Positions 27,465 to 39,734 of a stretch of 64,000 bases of DNA are shown piece by piece. Source of the stretch: Microcebus murinus (taxonomy: Eukaryota > Chordata > Mammalia > Primates > Cheirogaleidae); NCBI RefSeq assembly GCF_040939455.1, contig NC_134109.1, positions 58,308,001 to 58,372,000 of the forward strand, written 5' to 3'. Numbering within the stretch: position 1 is the stretch's first letter; each line of letters starts with the position of its first letter. The position numbers and the translations under genes were made by a program. Under the pieces are notes generated by a model. The model ran no database searches. It saw only the letters and a list, made by a program, of their open reading frames with translations, and was not told the origin of the DNA.

Positions 27465-27575
27465 CTGCCTAGTAATATCTATCTTGTAGAGTTGTTAGGA
27501 GGATTAAGCAGTGTAATATGTGCTAAGAGCTTAGAACAGCGCTGGACACATGGTAAGCCCCCCTCAGTATTAACA
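27465..27575 (+). repeat. MIR SINE 3' part
   Basis: 'gagttgttaggaggattaagc' followed by 'gcttagaacagcgctggacacatggtaag' is the MIR 3' half. Confidence 0.7.
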
Positions 27576-27832
27576 TCCTGCAAAGCGCTCAGCGTCTGGG
27601 AGGTCGCGGAGGCAACGAAAGAAGCAACCATGATAGACACAGAGCTGTAAGGAGATTTAGATGCGCATCTCTCCAACTTGAGTTGGACCAATAGTTGCTA
27701 GATTAAGCTAAAAAGTCAAGTAAGTGGAGAGTCGTAAAAAATGTTATTTGCATGCTTTAAATATTCTATTTCAATTTAAAGCAGACTAGGGTTGCTAGAA
27801 GACAGGGGAAGAGGGAATGAGAAGTGGTTACT

Positions 27833-28247
27833 TAAAGAGTACAGGGTGTTCTTCTGGGGGGATGAAAAAGTTTTGAAACTAGAGAGAAGTGGTGGGTGCA
27901 CAACATAATGAATGCACTGCATGCTGTTGAATTGTATGTTTTAAAATGGTTAATTCGAATAAGTAGAATCATACAATATGTAACTTTCTGGGGATTTTTT
28001 CCCCCATTCGATATAATTCTCTGGAGATTTATCCAGGTTGTCGTGTGTCTCAATAGTTTGTTCTTTTGGGTTGCTGAGTAGTATTCCATATTATGGATAT
28101 ATCACAGTTTGTTTAGTCATTCACCCATTGAAGGATATCTGGGTTGTTTCCCATTTTTGGTCATTATAAATAAAGCTGCTATAAATAAAAAATAAATATT
28201 AAACATGGATAATTATATGTTGTGTGAATTTCACATCAATAAAGAAA
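27833..28247 (+). repeat. old L1 3' UTR, split by a nested inverted L1
   Basis: 27,833-27,953 carries the old L1 3' text ('gatgaaaaagttttgaaac', 'gcactgcatgctgttgaattgta'). Its continuation ('ttatatgttgtgtgaatttcacatcaataaa') resumes after 28,200. The insert between is a separate L1 piece in the opposite orientation. Confidence 0.75.
27957..28195 (-). mobile_element. nested L1 ORF2 fragment
   Basis: On the minus strand it encodes MEYYSATQKNK, a variant of the conserved L1 ORF2 C-terminal motif. The inverted text 'gctgagtagtattccatattatgg' is diagnostic. It sits inside the older L1 3' UTR. Confidence 0.85.
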
Positions 28248-28249
28248 AT

Positions 28250-28720
28250 GTAAATGTACATTATTTTGCCCATCTTTTGATGTAGGGCTGAGGACTCTTC
28301 TTTAGGTATGTGTCTAATGATTGAAGTCTCAGGTCATCTTTCTGGCACACACCTATAGCAGATATTTTTTTGATTTCCAGTTTTAGTTTTTTTAAATTGG
28401 AGCAAGAACTTAGATATCTATAAGACTAAGAGTAGAATCTGTTTAGTTTTTTATATTTTTCCATTTATAGCTTTACATCCATACATGAAAACAATTATTT
28501 TAGCAGCCCACATTTATGTTTGTACATTATTTTCCATAGAAACAACTTTCTGTACTCAAATTTTTATGAATTTACATAATTTTCATTGAATAGCATAGTT
28601 ATAACAAGTACAACTGGCAAAAAAAAAAAAGCCTAAAACAAACACATCTGGCTTTTGTTACAAATATAAATCAATTCAACTAGTGGGAGTAGAAGTAAGA
28701 TGGGTATACTAGGGAATAGC
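28250..28720. other. unassigned AT-rich DNA
   Basis: No clear family; a short A run at 28,620-28,631. Confidence 0.4.
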
Positions 28721-28724
28721 TTAT

Positions 28725-29760
28725 CAGCTTTGAGCACTGGTGAGGCCAGGACTATAGTCAGTGTGTTTTACAAAGGAAATAATGTGTATCAAGTGAGTTG
28801 GTTCAGTACAGGTCATTTTGAGAGCATTTACAATATGACGGATGCCCATAAAAATGATACTTAACCTGGACTGGGGTTCAGGAAAGCCTTTCCAGGGGAG
28901 ATGATATAAACTGAGACCTAAAGGCATAGCAGGACCTAAACAGAAAAAAATCCAGGAAATCATGGTTCAGGCACTGAAAGCAGCCGGAGAGAGAAGAGAA
29001 CATCAACCATGGAGGAACAGGGGGAGGATTGCTGGCGTGTGGCATGCAGAAGGGATGTGTCGAAGATGAAGCTTGGAGAGGATCTTGTAAGCTACATTAA
29101 GAAGTTTAGACTTTATTTTAGGGACAGCAGAAAGCCATGGAAAAATTTGAAGTAGGGGGACTGACATAATCAGAATCAGACTTTCATTTTAGAAAGATCC
29201 CTCCAGCTGCGTTCCAGGGGCTAGGGGAGAGAAGGCGGCGTGGCAGTGGGGGCCGAGGGCTAGGGAAGTCCAGAGACAGGCGTCAGGTGAGTGAGGTGAC
29301 CTGGGGGCAGTGCTGGGGGGATCTGGATGAGTACACAGCAGCGCTGAGAGGAAGGGAAAGGATAGACTGCACAGGGGCCAGTGACCAAGTGCACTTTGTG
29401 GGTGAAGGAGAGAGGGAAGATCAGCTTTGGCAGTGGTGGGTTTGCTGAAAGAGAGAACATGGAACAAGAGTAGGTTTGGGGAAAGATAAGTGCAGCTTGG
29501 AACATATTGAATTTGAGGCTAAAGGAAGCTGTGGGATATCCATTAAGTTGCTAGACATGTAACTTTAAAACTGGATCTCAGAGATTAAAGTGTCCAGAAA
29601 GTCATTAAGGTAAGAAATGGAAAGTGTGCAATGAAATCTCTTAATGAGGAGCTCCCTGGTAACATGGTCAAAGCCATTTTAGAAGGAAGGTGGGCACAGA
29701 AGCCCCATGGCAGTGGGTTGAGAAACATATGGGCATGAGGAAGGGACTGTGTGATTAATC
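28725..29760 (-). repeat. L2 LINE fragment, about 1 kb
   Basis: The minus strand follows L2 ORF2: the 'gcttttctgaatcccagt' type block at 28,870-28,895, the 'ttaagaagtttagactttattttaggga' reverse block at 29,098-29,125, and the 'gggatatccattaagttgc' block at 29,531-29,550, which lies near the reverse-transcriptase region. Ancient and dead. Confidence 0.7.
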
Positions 29761-29781
29761 AGAGGAAAGGGAGGGCAGAGT

Positions 29782-29859
29782 AGGAGAGTGCAGTAGCTGG
29801 AAGTGGAGTAGGGGATGAAGAGGAGAGTGCAGTAGCTGGAAGTGGAGTAGGGGATGAAG
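29782..29859. repeat. 39-bp tandem duplication
   Basis: Two adjacent copies, 29,782-29,820 and 29,821-29,859, identical by eye, then a few bases of a third. The identity indicates a recent duplication. It creates repeated residues in minus-strand frames, which are not genes. Confidence 0.9.
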
Positions 29860-29899
29860 AGGAACATATTTGAATGTTGCTGAAATGAGTCAGTAGGAA

Positions 29900-30487
29900 G
29901 GTTAAGGCTGCAAGTACAAGCAAGGATGGAATAAGGCAGGGGTTAAATGCAAAAACTCGAGCTAGAGATGGAACACTGCTGCAAGGGGATAAATGAGTAA
30001 GCCCATATAAGCACCAAGCACAAAGCATGCATGTGGCTTGTTTGTTCCTTCCATTCTCTATGCACTGCCTGGCACCTATCTTGTCTCATTTTGTTCTTAT
30101 CCATGACCTGATATGGTTACTTTGGCCTGTGCCTTCTTGGCTGCACACCTGTAGATTTAGGAAGTTATCCACATAATTCTGGATGGGCATCCAGGTTTAG
30201 AAACTAGTAGAGACTGGCCTATCTTGCCTGTCCCTTCTTCCCATATATGTCCACAATGCCTGCCATGAATTTCGTTTTGCAAATTCTCACTTTTGTTTTC
30301 ACTGTCACATTCAGCTGGTGATGGGCTCCTAACTATACCTGAGTCATCTCATGTACTCACACAGACTTTATTCAAAGTACCTTAGCTTCCTGTTTCTTTC
30401 ACTAAGTCAATATGGGAGGCTTCTGTTCATTGTGGAAAGAGGCTCTCTTCTTCTCATGGCCTTGTTCCAGTGTTTATATTTAATTGT
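29900..30487. other. unassigned non-coding DNA
   Basis: No family recognised. Confidence 0.4.
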
Positions 30488-30502
30488 TAAAAACAATTAT
30501 TA

Positions 30503-31545
30503 TTTTATTTGTTTAATTAAAAAATTTATTTCAGTAGATTTAGGGGGACACAAATGGATTTTTGATAGATGGATGAATTGTATAGTGGTAAAGTCAGGGC
30601 TTTTAGTGTAACTGTCACCTGAATAGTGTACATTTGTACATTGTACCTGATAGATAATTTTTTTTTGCTCATTCCCCCTGGTCCCCCCTTCTGAGTCAGC
30701 AATGTCCATTATATCACTCTGTATGACCATGCATACCCATCTTTTAGCTCCTACTTGTAAGTGAGAACAGTATTTGTTTTTCCATTCCTGAGATACTTCA
30801 CTTAGGATAATGGCCTCCAGTTCCATCCAAGTTGCTGCAAAAGACATTATTTCATTCTTTCTCATGGCTGTGTAGTACTCCCTGGTATACATATGTACCA
30901 CATTTTCTTTATCTACTCGTCAGTTAATGGATACAGATTAATTTCATATTTTTGCAATTGTCAATTTTGCTGCAATAACATACAGGTACAGATGTCTTTT
31001 TGATATAATGATTTCTTTTTCTTTGGGTAGACACCTAGTGGAATTTCCAGATCTATTTTTGTTTTCTTTAGGAATCTCTATACTGTTTTCCATAGAGTTT
31101 GTACTAATTTACATTCCCACAAACAGTGTATAAGCATTCCCTTTCACCTCATTTGTGTCAACATTTATTGTTTTTTGACTTTTTAATAATGATCATTCTG
31201 ACAGGGATAATGTGATATCTCCGTGTGGTTTTAATTTGCATTTCCCTGATGATTAGTGATGTCGATCATTTTCTTCTATGTTTTTTGGCCATTTGTGTAT
31301 ATTCTTTTGAAAAATGTCTGTTCATTTTCTTTTGCACACTTTTTAATGGGGTTATTTGTTTTTTGCTGTATTGTTTGAGTTCCTTGTAGATTCTGGAAAT
31401 TAGTCCTCTGTTGGATATATAGTTTGCAAATAATTTTCTCCCATTCTGTAAGTTGTCTTTTTACTCTGTTGATTACGTCTTTTGCTGTGCACAAGCTTTT
31501 TAGTTTAAGTCCCATTTATTTATTTTTTGTTGTTTTTTGAATCAG
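30503..31545 (-). mobile_element. L1 LINE, 5'-truncated, with target duplications
   Basis: Inverted L1 3' end with ORF2 C-terminus on the minus strand (MVHMYTREYYTAMRKNE and AATWMELEAIILSEVSQEWK). The direct repeat TAAAAACAATTATTA flanks it at 30,488-30,502 and 31,546-31,560, giving exact borders. About 1.04 kb long with frame breaks, so not active. Confidence 0.92.
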
Positions 31546-31699
31546 TAAAAACAATTATTAATAGAGTTAAATGCTTAGTCCATTGCTTGCACACAGTATT
31601 CAAAAAATGAGTTTCACTTTTCTTAGTGCTATTTGACACATCCCATTTTCTTGTTGCTCACCTCTAAGCCATTTCTCTGCCATCATTGATGACTTCCTT

Positions 31700-32020
31700 C
31701 CATTTTTTTTTTTTTTTTTAGCATTTGGGTATATTTCTTTCCAATTTGTCTATGCTTTAGAAAAAATATATTGAAACATACTGCATGTTCTTTTATCACT
31801 TGCTATTTAAAGTATTTTCCTGTTAAAATTATTAACTATGATTTTTGATAACTGCTGGAAATTCCATTTATAGATGTACCAAGTTTCCCTTGGGCATTTT
31901 CCCATAATTAAGCATTTAAGTGCTCATGTGTTTACACATAAATCTTTGTTCATATTGCTGATTATTTCCCTACACTAGTCTTCTAGAAGTGGGATTACAA
32001 TGGTAAGCATTTTAAGAGAA
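31700..32020 (-). repeat. ancient L1M-like fragment
   Basis: Follows inverted old-L1 3' text ('ccaagtttcccttgggcattttccc', 'ctagaagtgggattacaatgg'). Low similarity; borders approximate. Confidence 0.45.
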
Positions 32021-32039
32021 ATAGAATGCTAGTTTCATG

Positions 32040-34120
32040 TTAAAAATTGGAGATGATACTGTTGTTTTCTCACCAGCAGAGTACTAACTTTTCACGTCCC
32101 ATTGATATTATGAAAAAAAAAGAATGGCTTTATGAATCTAATTCATTTTTATATTTTACAAATAGCATCAATTTCTTCATCCTAAAAAATTGTCTAATTG
32201 TTCGTAGTATTATACACTATTCAGAGAACTACATAGATCTGATGCCCGAGCTCCAACTGATGTGAAGATTCATCAAATGCAGACAAGAACTGTTACAACT
32301 ACCCCATGGATGGTCCTACAAATGAGTCTAGGGCAATCAAATTTAAAGGATCAGGACCACAGTACATTTATTACATGGACTTAGGGAGGGAGGAGCCCAG
32401 TGGAGCCCAGGGGGACACCCAGCCTTCCCCTGGGCAAATGTAAAGGGCAAATGTGCAGTCTGCTCCTTCCTTCTGAAGGCCTCTGCTGTAACTTATTTCT
32501 TCCTCTCTTCCAGAGCATAATAACCAATGGCTGCTCTCAGAAAGGTACTGTAACCATCACCTGCTTGGTTCTCTAACCTCCTCCCCCATTTCCCTCTTGA
32601 TTTCCCCCTTGCATCACCTTCCTATGCCCCAGCCCTGCCTCAGGTCCCAGACTAATCCTGCCCTTAGTCAGTGGAGGTGGTGAGTGGCACTGGTTTGAAC
32701 AGTGTACTGGATCTCCTGTAGCTAGTCAGCCTGGAGTTATATTTGGAAACCACGGGCACCGATCTTGGCTGTCAGACCTCCCAGACACCATCTGCTGCTG
32801 TTGTCATCATCATCTTCAGGTGCTGTCCCCTCGGGCTGGGCCTTCTCCTCCTACCTCTGCTGTCCCATGACGAGAGAGCTCATCTAGATTCCAGGAATAA
32901 ACCCATCCTCATCTGATTCATTCCCACTGAAGGTAAAAACAACCTTAATAACCACAACAGATCCTTAGTGAGTGCTTGCTATTATTCATTTAATTATTGG
33001 CCCTTCCATTCCTGGCCATGACAAGAGATACCTTATAACTTAACTCCTGAAGAGATTCAATGGCACATGTGGACAAACATATTGGGCATATTATCCCTGG
33101 CATCAAAATTAATATCCTCCATCTACCCAGAACAGGCCCAAGGGAGAGGGAGAATGAACACCTACCTGTGCCACTGCTTTTGTGTCAAGTCCAGGAAGAG
33201 TGATTATCCTGTTGCATCTGGCAACGCAGTCACAGAGAAGGAGGTCGGCAGAAACTGAGGCGTTGTCATAAGAATGTTCATTAAAAGTAGCAGGATTGAT
33301 TTCATCCTGGGGCAAATGCTCTTCCTGTGGAATATCCATCCCCTGTTCCTAGTTCTTTTGTTCTTCCACAGTCTTATCTTTGTTTTGCTGTTTTCCAGCT
33401 ACCAGAGTAGTAGAAGTAAAATTAAAAGAAGTCTAAATAGCTTGTTTTCCTGTTAGATTCATGTTAATATGAACCCATGGTCAGAAAAGAAGTTTACATT
33501 TTTTTTTGTTTGTAAGGCTTCTGCCCTATCCATATTAGATTTAAGCTATTTTTCAAATTTATTTCACTGTTCATACTTCCTGTGCATGAATCATATAATC
33601 ATGTCCTTTGCCCATTTAGCTACTGGGAATATTGTTAGAATTCACATGTATGTTTGAATACATTTTTATATGCTTGGAGATGATAACTCCATTTTCCATT
33701 GGTGGTAAAATTTTTTGTTTTTATTGTTAGTTATTTCTATTGCTTAAAAATTTATGTGCTTATATTTGACTAATTCATTTCATTTTTAATTTCTCCATTT
33801 GCTCCAATTTTAAGAAAATTATCACTTTAAAGTGAGGTTTAAAACCCTAGTCTTTTTCTTCAGGTTTTATTCCCCACCACCCCTGACATATTACTCTGAC
33901 ATTCACTGGGCCTCTAAGTGATTCTAATTACTCTTCAACACATTACTTTCACAAAGTTGAATGCTTATGTTATGATTTCAACTGTGCAGCTACTTTGAGA
34001 GTCTATCAGTCATCTGTTTATCCTGTATTTAGAATTATTTCCCATGTTTTCTGTTGTCCAAGGGGTCTGTGGCTTACATTCAAACTTAAGTTCATTCATT
34101 CATTCATTTATTTATTCACT
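32040..34120. other. unassigned DNA
   Basis: 32,250-32,950 is GC-richer and repeat-free. It contains a splice-like pair bounding 31 nt (32,514-32,544) whose donor is weak. 33,470-33,740 faintly resembles inverted L1 ('catgtcctttgcccatttag'). A TTCA/TTTA run lies at 34,090-34,118. Confidence 0.4.
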
Positions 34121-34122
34121 TA

Positions 34123-34672
34123 CCATGTATGTTACACAAACTCGAGGGTGGTCCCCAGTGATCCCTGCTTCCTGATGTTCACCCTTGAGTGTGGGCAGGA
34201 CCTGCAACTTGCTTCTAACCAATAGAATATGGTAAAAGTAATGAGATATCCTTCCTGTGATTGTGTTACATAACATAAGACACTGTCTTGCTAGCAGACT
34301 CATTCTAGTGATTCTTTGGGTTGGCTTGATGAAGTAAGTGGTCATGTTGGGGAAGCCCACAAAATGAGGAACCCTGAGTAGACTCCAGCCAACAGCCAGA
34401 ACAAAGCCTGGATCCTCAGTCTCATAGCAATAAGGAAATGAATTCTGCCAAGAACCTGAGCAAGCTTTAAAGGAGCTTCTTCCCCACTCAAGCCTCCAGA
34501 TGAGAACACAGCCCAGGTGACAACTTGATTGCAGCTTTGTGAGACTCTAAGCAGAGGGCTATATAAGTCATGCCCTCACCTACAGAAACTGAGATAATAA
34601 AAATGGTTATTGTTTTAGGCCACTAAGTATATGGTACTTGTTATGCAGAAATGGAAAATAAATACACTGTGC
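34123..34672 (+). mobile_element. MLT1 LTR (ERVL-MaLR), solo
   Basis: MLT1 signatures in order: 'gggcaggacctgcaacttgcttctaaccaatagaatatgg', 'tcttgctagcagactcattc', 'cagaaactgagataataaaaatg', 'gttttaggccactaagt', ending near 'aaataaataca'. No internal retroviral-like genes are present, so it is a solo LTR, old and without coding capacity. Confidence 0.85.
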
Positions 34673-34679
34673 TGTGCTA

Positions 34680-34810
34680 AATATCATATATGCATTATTT
34701 CAGTTGCCTGAAGCAACTCCATGAGCCTGGCACTAATATTTTGTTTTACAGATGAAGAAAAAGACTCAGAAATTGATCTCTAGAAAATTCTACTCTTAAC
34801 CATTGTACTA
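34680..34810 (+). repeat. MIR-type SINE remnant
   Basis: 'gcctggcactaatattttgttttacagatgaagaaaaagactcagaaa' matches the common mammalian MIR/L2-associated core. Borders uncertain. Confidence 0.55.
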
Positions 34811-35300
34811 TCATGGCACATTTTATTTTAATGTATTTATTTCATTATTTCATGAACTCATGTTTATCATGGTTGAAGATATAGTTCCTGAAATATATCA
34901 AATATACTTAGGGAAAGTTCTACTTGGCACACCTCCTACGAAAGGTAAATTTTTTATAAATTCAACATTCTATGGACATTTCCTATCACTGTTTTGTGTT
35001 ATATTTTTACCATATATCTCATAGAAATAATATTAGCTACATGCAAGGGAAAGTTTCTCTTTTGTGTTAAAGTGATGGACTACGAGCTAATTAGAAGGGA
35101 GAATAATCCTGGCAGGTATGAGCCTCAAATATTTTGAAATTATCTGGAATTAGAACATTCAGGTAAATACTAGTTAGAATATGCTAGAACTTGGATTCGT
35201 CTTTAACTGCTATAAGGCTAAAACATTTCATTTGTGTCCTTTTTCATTTCTCATCAGTATAGAAAAAAAATCAGGAAATGGAGGCATTCAGAAACACTTC
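34811..35300. other. unassigned AT-rich DNA
   Basis: No feature recognised. Confidence 0.4.
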
Positions 35301-35307
35301 TTCTTTT

Positions 35308-35309
35308 CT

Positions 35310-35385
<76 letters not shown>

Positions 35386-35398
35386 TTTTTTTTTTTTT
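35308..35398. repeat. (CTTT)n microsatellite with T tail
   Basis: About 19 tandem CTTT units followed by a T run (35,384-35,398). The pyrimidine strand is continuous for about 90 bp. All long frames through it are SFFL-type repeats and not genes. Confidence 0.95.
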
Positions 35399-35404
35399 CA
35401 ACAG

Positions 35405-36200
35405 AAGACCTATTTGGTTCATTGTTCTGAGGAGCCAGAGTGGGATTGTGATCCCAGTACCATGCCTTCTAATAAGAGTCCTTTCTATTCTGCATTTATC
35501 AGATGTTAATTATTCAAGCTGCATGATTGAGGATTTCAGAGTCAGAGATTCACCTGCAATATTTGGAATACCAGTGGAGGTCTACATCAACACAGAATTT
35601 ATACAGCAGCTGGTGTTAGTCAAAGCTAATGATGGAATTTCAGTTTAATAAAAAGACCCCCAACTGAGCAAACTATCTTGAAAAAAAGTATACTTATCAA
35701 ACGGCTTTCAATCAGTTCAAGAGAGACACCTTAATTGGGAAGAGGAAGAATTTCAGAGTAGTTTGTCATCATGCCAATTCCAGATCAATAACTGCACGTC
35801 TGCTCTTTGGTAGACATAGTTTTTGCTTTATATTAAATAATCACATCTACACCCTCTCTATTTTGGATAAGGAGATCTTTGTTTCATTTGACAATGTGCA
35901 ATGATATCCTCTTTCAATTCACCTCTGTATTTGCATAATAAACATGAATAAAATTTGGACATGTGATTATAAAGGTCAATATTAATTTTTATTTTTAAAA
36001 TAAGTTTTCTATTTTTTATAATAGGAAAGCAGTGCTTATGAAATTTTCATATTTTTAAAAGTTGTTTGTTGAACTGAAATTATATGAATAGAATTAAATT
36101 ACAGTGGTTTAACTATAAGAAGAGAATACTGAATACTGATAATCTGATTTATACAAGATTACTTTGTGGAAGGCTGTATAGAGGAATCTATTTACATGAA
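35405..36200. other. unassigned non-coding DNA
   Basis: Begins right after CAACAG, an acceptor-like end to the pyrimidine tract. A frame stays open to 35,645, but no donor or recognisable protein is seen. Confidence 0.4.
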
Positions 36201-36217
36201 ACAAAGAAAAGAGGGTT

Positions 36218-36556
<339 letters not shown>

Positions 36557-36810
36557 AAAGAAAAGAGGGTTTACATTTTGCAGGAAGGACTTGGAATACT
36601 AAAGAATATGACTCAGTCATAAGTGTTAGTCTCTTTTTGTTAAAAGGAGATAGTTTAAGTCCTTCTTAGTGTTTGATAGGATAAGTGCTTGACCTCCCTC
36701 AATCTAAAGCCTAAATTACAATTTAGTCAAGTGACATTAGTTTGGAAAGTTTCTTTTGTTTATATATGATCATGCTTGCTTTTTATTACACAGTGTATTT
36801 GGAAATTATT

Positions 36811-36971
36811 ATTATTTTTATTTCAGCATATTACGGGGGTACAAATGTTTAGGTTACATATAGTGCCATTGTCCCATGTGAGTCAGAGCTTCAAGCATGT
36901 CCATCCCCCAGACAGTGTGCACTGTACCCATTATGTGTGTATAGACCCATCCCCTCCTCCCCCTCCCACCT
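36811..36971 (-). mobile_element. lemur L1 3' UTR fragment
   Basis: Inverted L1 tail starting 'cagcatattacgggggtacaaatgttt'. A GAAATTATT-type direct repeat flanks it at about 36,802-36,810 and 36,972-36,980. Same 3' UTR type as 55,806-56,441. Confidence 0.85.
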
Positions 36972-37019
36972 AGAAATTATTTATATATATATACACTACA
37001 TACAGATCTTTGCATTAGT

Positions 37020-38280
37020 GAATAAATAGGATTATCACACACATGTTGAGGTGTGTTGTGCAGACATTTTTTTCTTTTTCCTTTTGGCAAACCTCCTCCC
37101 TCCCCATCTCCTTTCTTGCTTCCCACATCCCACCACAACCCATGCTATGCTATAAAACTAGCATGTATCTCTGCATATTTTTAGTCCATGTTTATATAAT
37201 GCTATACAAGCATATATATGTACATTAAAATCTATATAAATTCCCATGCATAAGGTTTTCTAGGCCATTTTTTAGAAAACCAGATCATATTATATACCCC
37301 TTTCCCACATTTTTCTTTTTCACTAGGAAATATCTCAGAATCTCTCCAAGTCAACTCCTGCAGTTCTACTTCGTTTTCTACTTCTGTGGCGTGGATGTAC
37401 CATGATTCACATTGTTTACAGTTTTCTGCTACATTGAGCAATGCTGTGACTAACTGCCTTGCATGTGTCCCTGTGTGCCGAGGCTTTTATTTTTTTAAGG
37501 CAGATTTCCAGAAGTGTGAATTCTGAGCCAAAGGGATGTGGATATTTGATTTTAATAAATGTTGCTGATTGTTTTCCTAAAAGGATTGTAACAATTCTCT
37601 TTTCCACCAGCAATAATGAGAGCACCATTCACTCTCTGCATCCATACTAAAATGGATATTATTACTCTTTTGTTTTTGAAAGCTTGGTAGATTTAAACCT
37701 CATTGTTACTTTATTTTCTGTTTCCCTAATTACTAGTGAGCTTAAATGTCTTTTCATAAATTTGTAGGCCATCTGGTTTTGCTATTCTGAGTTGACTATT
37801 TTCTTTTTATTTTGGATTGTATATTCAAATAGCTCATATATTAATCTTATATTTTTCATCTATGTTAAAATATTTTTTAAATTTCTCATTTGCCTATTTT
37901 TTGTTATTATTTGGAATACATACAGTTTAATATAGCTAAAGTTATACTTCTTTTATTTTATAGCTTATAGGTTTATTGTCTTAGTTATGGAGATTTCCCT
38001 ATACATGTACATTATTGAAAAATTTCTATTTTTTATTTTTATGTCTAAGTGTTTAATTCATCTGAAATTATCTTTTTAATGAATTCAACTTGATTTTTCT
38101 ATATGGCTTAAAAAAATCCACTTTTCCCATGATATTGGACTATAGTTTTTATCATGTATTAAATTCTCATATATATTGGAATCTATTTCTGCATTCTAAG
38201 TCTCATTCCACTGATTTGTTTATTCCTCTGTGAATACTTGATTTGTTTTTAGAATCCTTATGATATCTTCTGATAGTTGA
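37020..38280 (-). repeat. ancient L1M 3' region
   Basis: Long inverted old-L1 text, for example 'ttccagaagtgtgaattctgagcc' and 'ttttcataaatttgtaggccatctgg'. Highly diverged, no frame. Confidence 0.6.
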
Positions 38281-38639
38281 TAGCATGATAGTTGTTAGCA
38301 TGTCCCTCCTAACTATTCTTCTTTTCCTTCTATTTAAAAATGGTGTTTTCAGGCATTGGTTTTTTTTTAAGTAAATATTAAAGTCAATGAGTGGAAATAG
38401 AAGTTATATGCGTTTAATGAGCAGAAGCTTTAGGAGCCAAAACGTGATATGCCTTGCCTCCTTTTCCTATCTTGGCAATGGAAGAGATAAAACTTTCAGC
38501 TTGGATTTTCGAGTGACAAGGATGAGCAGAGCCACCGTGATGATCCATGTTGGACAGATGGAATGAGAGAAATGAAGTTGGTCGTGTTAAGTCAAAGAGA
38601 CTGTGAGATGCTTTGTTACTGCAGTGTCACCTAGCTCAT

Positions 38640-38760
38640 GCTGATTGATGAGGTTGCTGTGAGGCTTGTGTTAAATGATACATATAAAAATATGCATCCA
38701 AAGTCAGGAATCAAGTTACAGATCAATAAATGTTAGCCAATATCATTAAAATTATTAGAG
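38640..38760 (+). repeat. MIR SINE 3' part
   Basis: 'gaggttgctgtgaggcttgtgttaaatgatacat' followed by 'aataaatgttagccaatatcatt' fits the MIR 3' half. Confidence 0.6.
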
Positions 38761-39361
38761 AATAACAACAATAATAAAGCTATTTTTGTGACTTGAGGCA
38801 GGACCTTCTGGCCATATGGTTTAATTTCAGGTGGTTAAGAAGATATGTGTACTAGAAGAAATATCTGTTCTGCCTACTGAACATTGCTCCATACTGTAGT
38901 AAAAGTTTAGTGCCTGTTAAAATGCAAACCATTTCACATTGGTAAGATGACAGTCCATTAATACAAGAAAAGAAACTCAAAACATATTTGAAGATCATGA
39001 TTTATATCAAGAATTGCAAACTAGTAACTTTTGGGCTAAACCTGGGCTATAGATGTGTTGTATTTTGAGCACAGTGTTTTAAAAAATCAGGAAATCACAC
39101 ACACACACATGCACACACACGTGCACGGACACACACACTTCTGGCTTCTCTTGAAAAAACTGGAAGATTTTGCAACTGTAAAATCACATTTCTGTATGAT
39201 CAAAATCTCTGGAGCTAAATAACTGCATTGTCTAGTTCACCAGCTTCCACCCCTTGTTGTCTTATACCTGGTCCACTTCTCCCATTTACATTTCCTTCTG
39301 GTCCAGGGTTGCATAGGAATAGGTGACCTCTGGGTATTTATAGTGAATAAAAATTTGAGTA
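38761..39361. other. unassigned DNA with (CA)n run
   Basis: An imperfect CA repeat at 39,098-39,137; otherwise nothing recognised. Confidence 0.5.
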
Positions 39362-39734
39362 CAGTAGTCTCCACTTACCCTTGGAGGATATGTTCTAAGA
39401 TCCTCAGTGGAAGCATCAAATTGTGGATCATAATGAACCCTGTGTATACTATAGTTTTTGGATTTAATAACTGAGTTGTCTAATATAATAAGTGACTAAC
39501 GGGCAGGTAGCTTATTATACTGCATGGATATGCTGGACAAAGGGATGATCCACACCCTGGGCAGGATGGAGCAGGACAGCATAATATTTCGTCATGTTAC
39601 CTAGAAAGGGACACAACTTAAAACTTATGAAATGTTTATTTCTGGAATTTTTCCATTTAATATTTTCAGATCACAGTTTATCATGGGAAACTGAAACTGC
39701 CAAAAGCTAACTTGAGAATAAAGGGGGACTACTG
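39362..39734. mobile_element. Tigger-type non-autonomous DNA transposon (MER44-like)
   Basis: The ends CAGTAGTCTCCACTTA and GGGGGACTACTG are inverted repeats, with TA on both sides (39,360-39,361 and 39,735-39,736). Interior text such as 'gtgactaacgggcaggtagc' fits the Tigger/MER44 group. About 373 bp, with no transposase. Confidence 0.85.

Noticed and set aside
30500..30901. 133-codon minus frame
   Set aside because: L1 ORF2 C-terminus inside a 5'-truncated L1.
32514..32544. 31-nt exon-like unit, open in phase 1
   Set aside because: The GTACTG donor is weak and no partner exon in the resulting phase was found.
35181..35648. 155-codon frame with a repeated SFFL segment
   Set aside because: Its core is the (CTTT)n microsatellite; the flanks show no recognisable protein.
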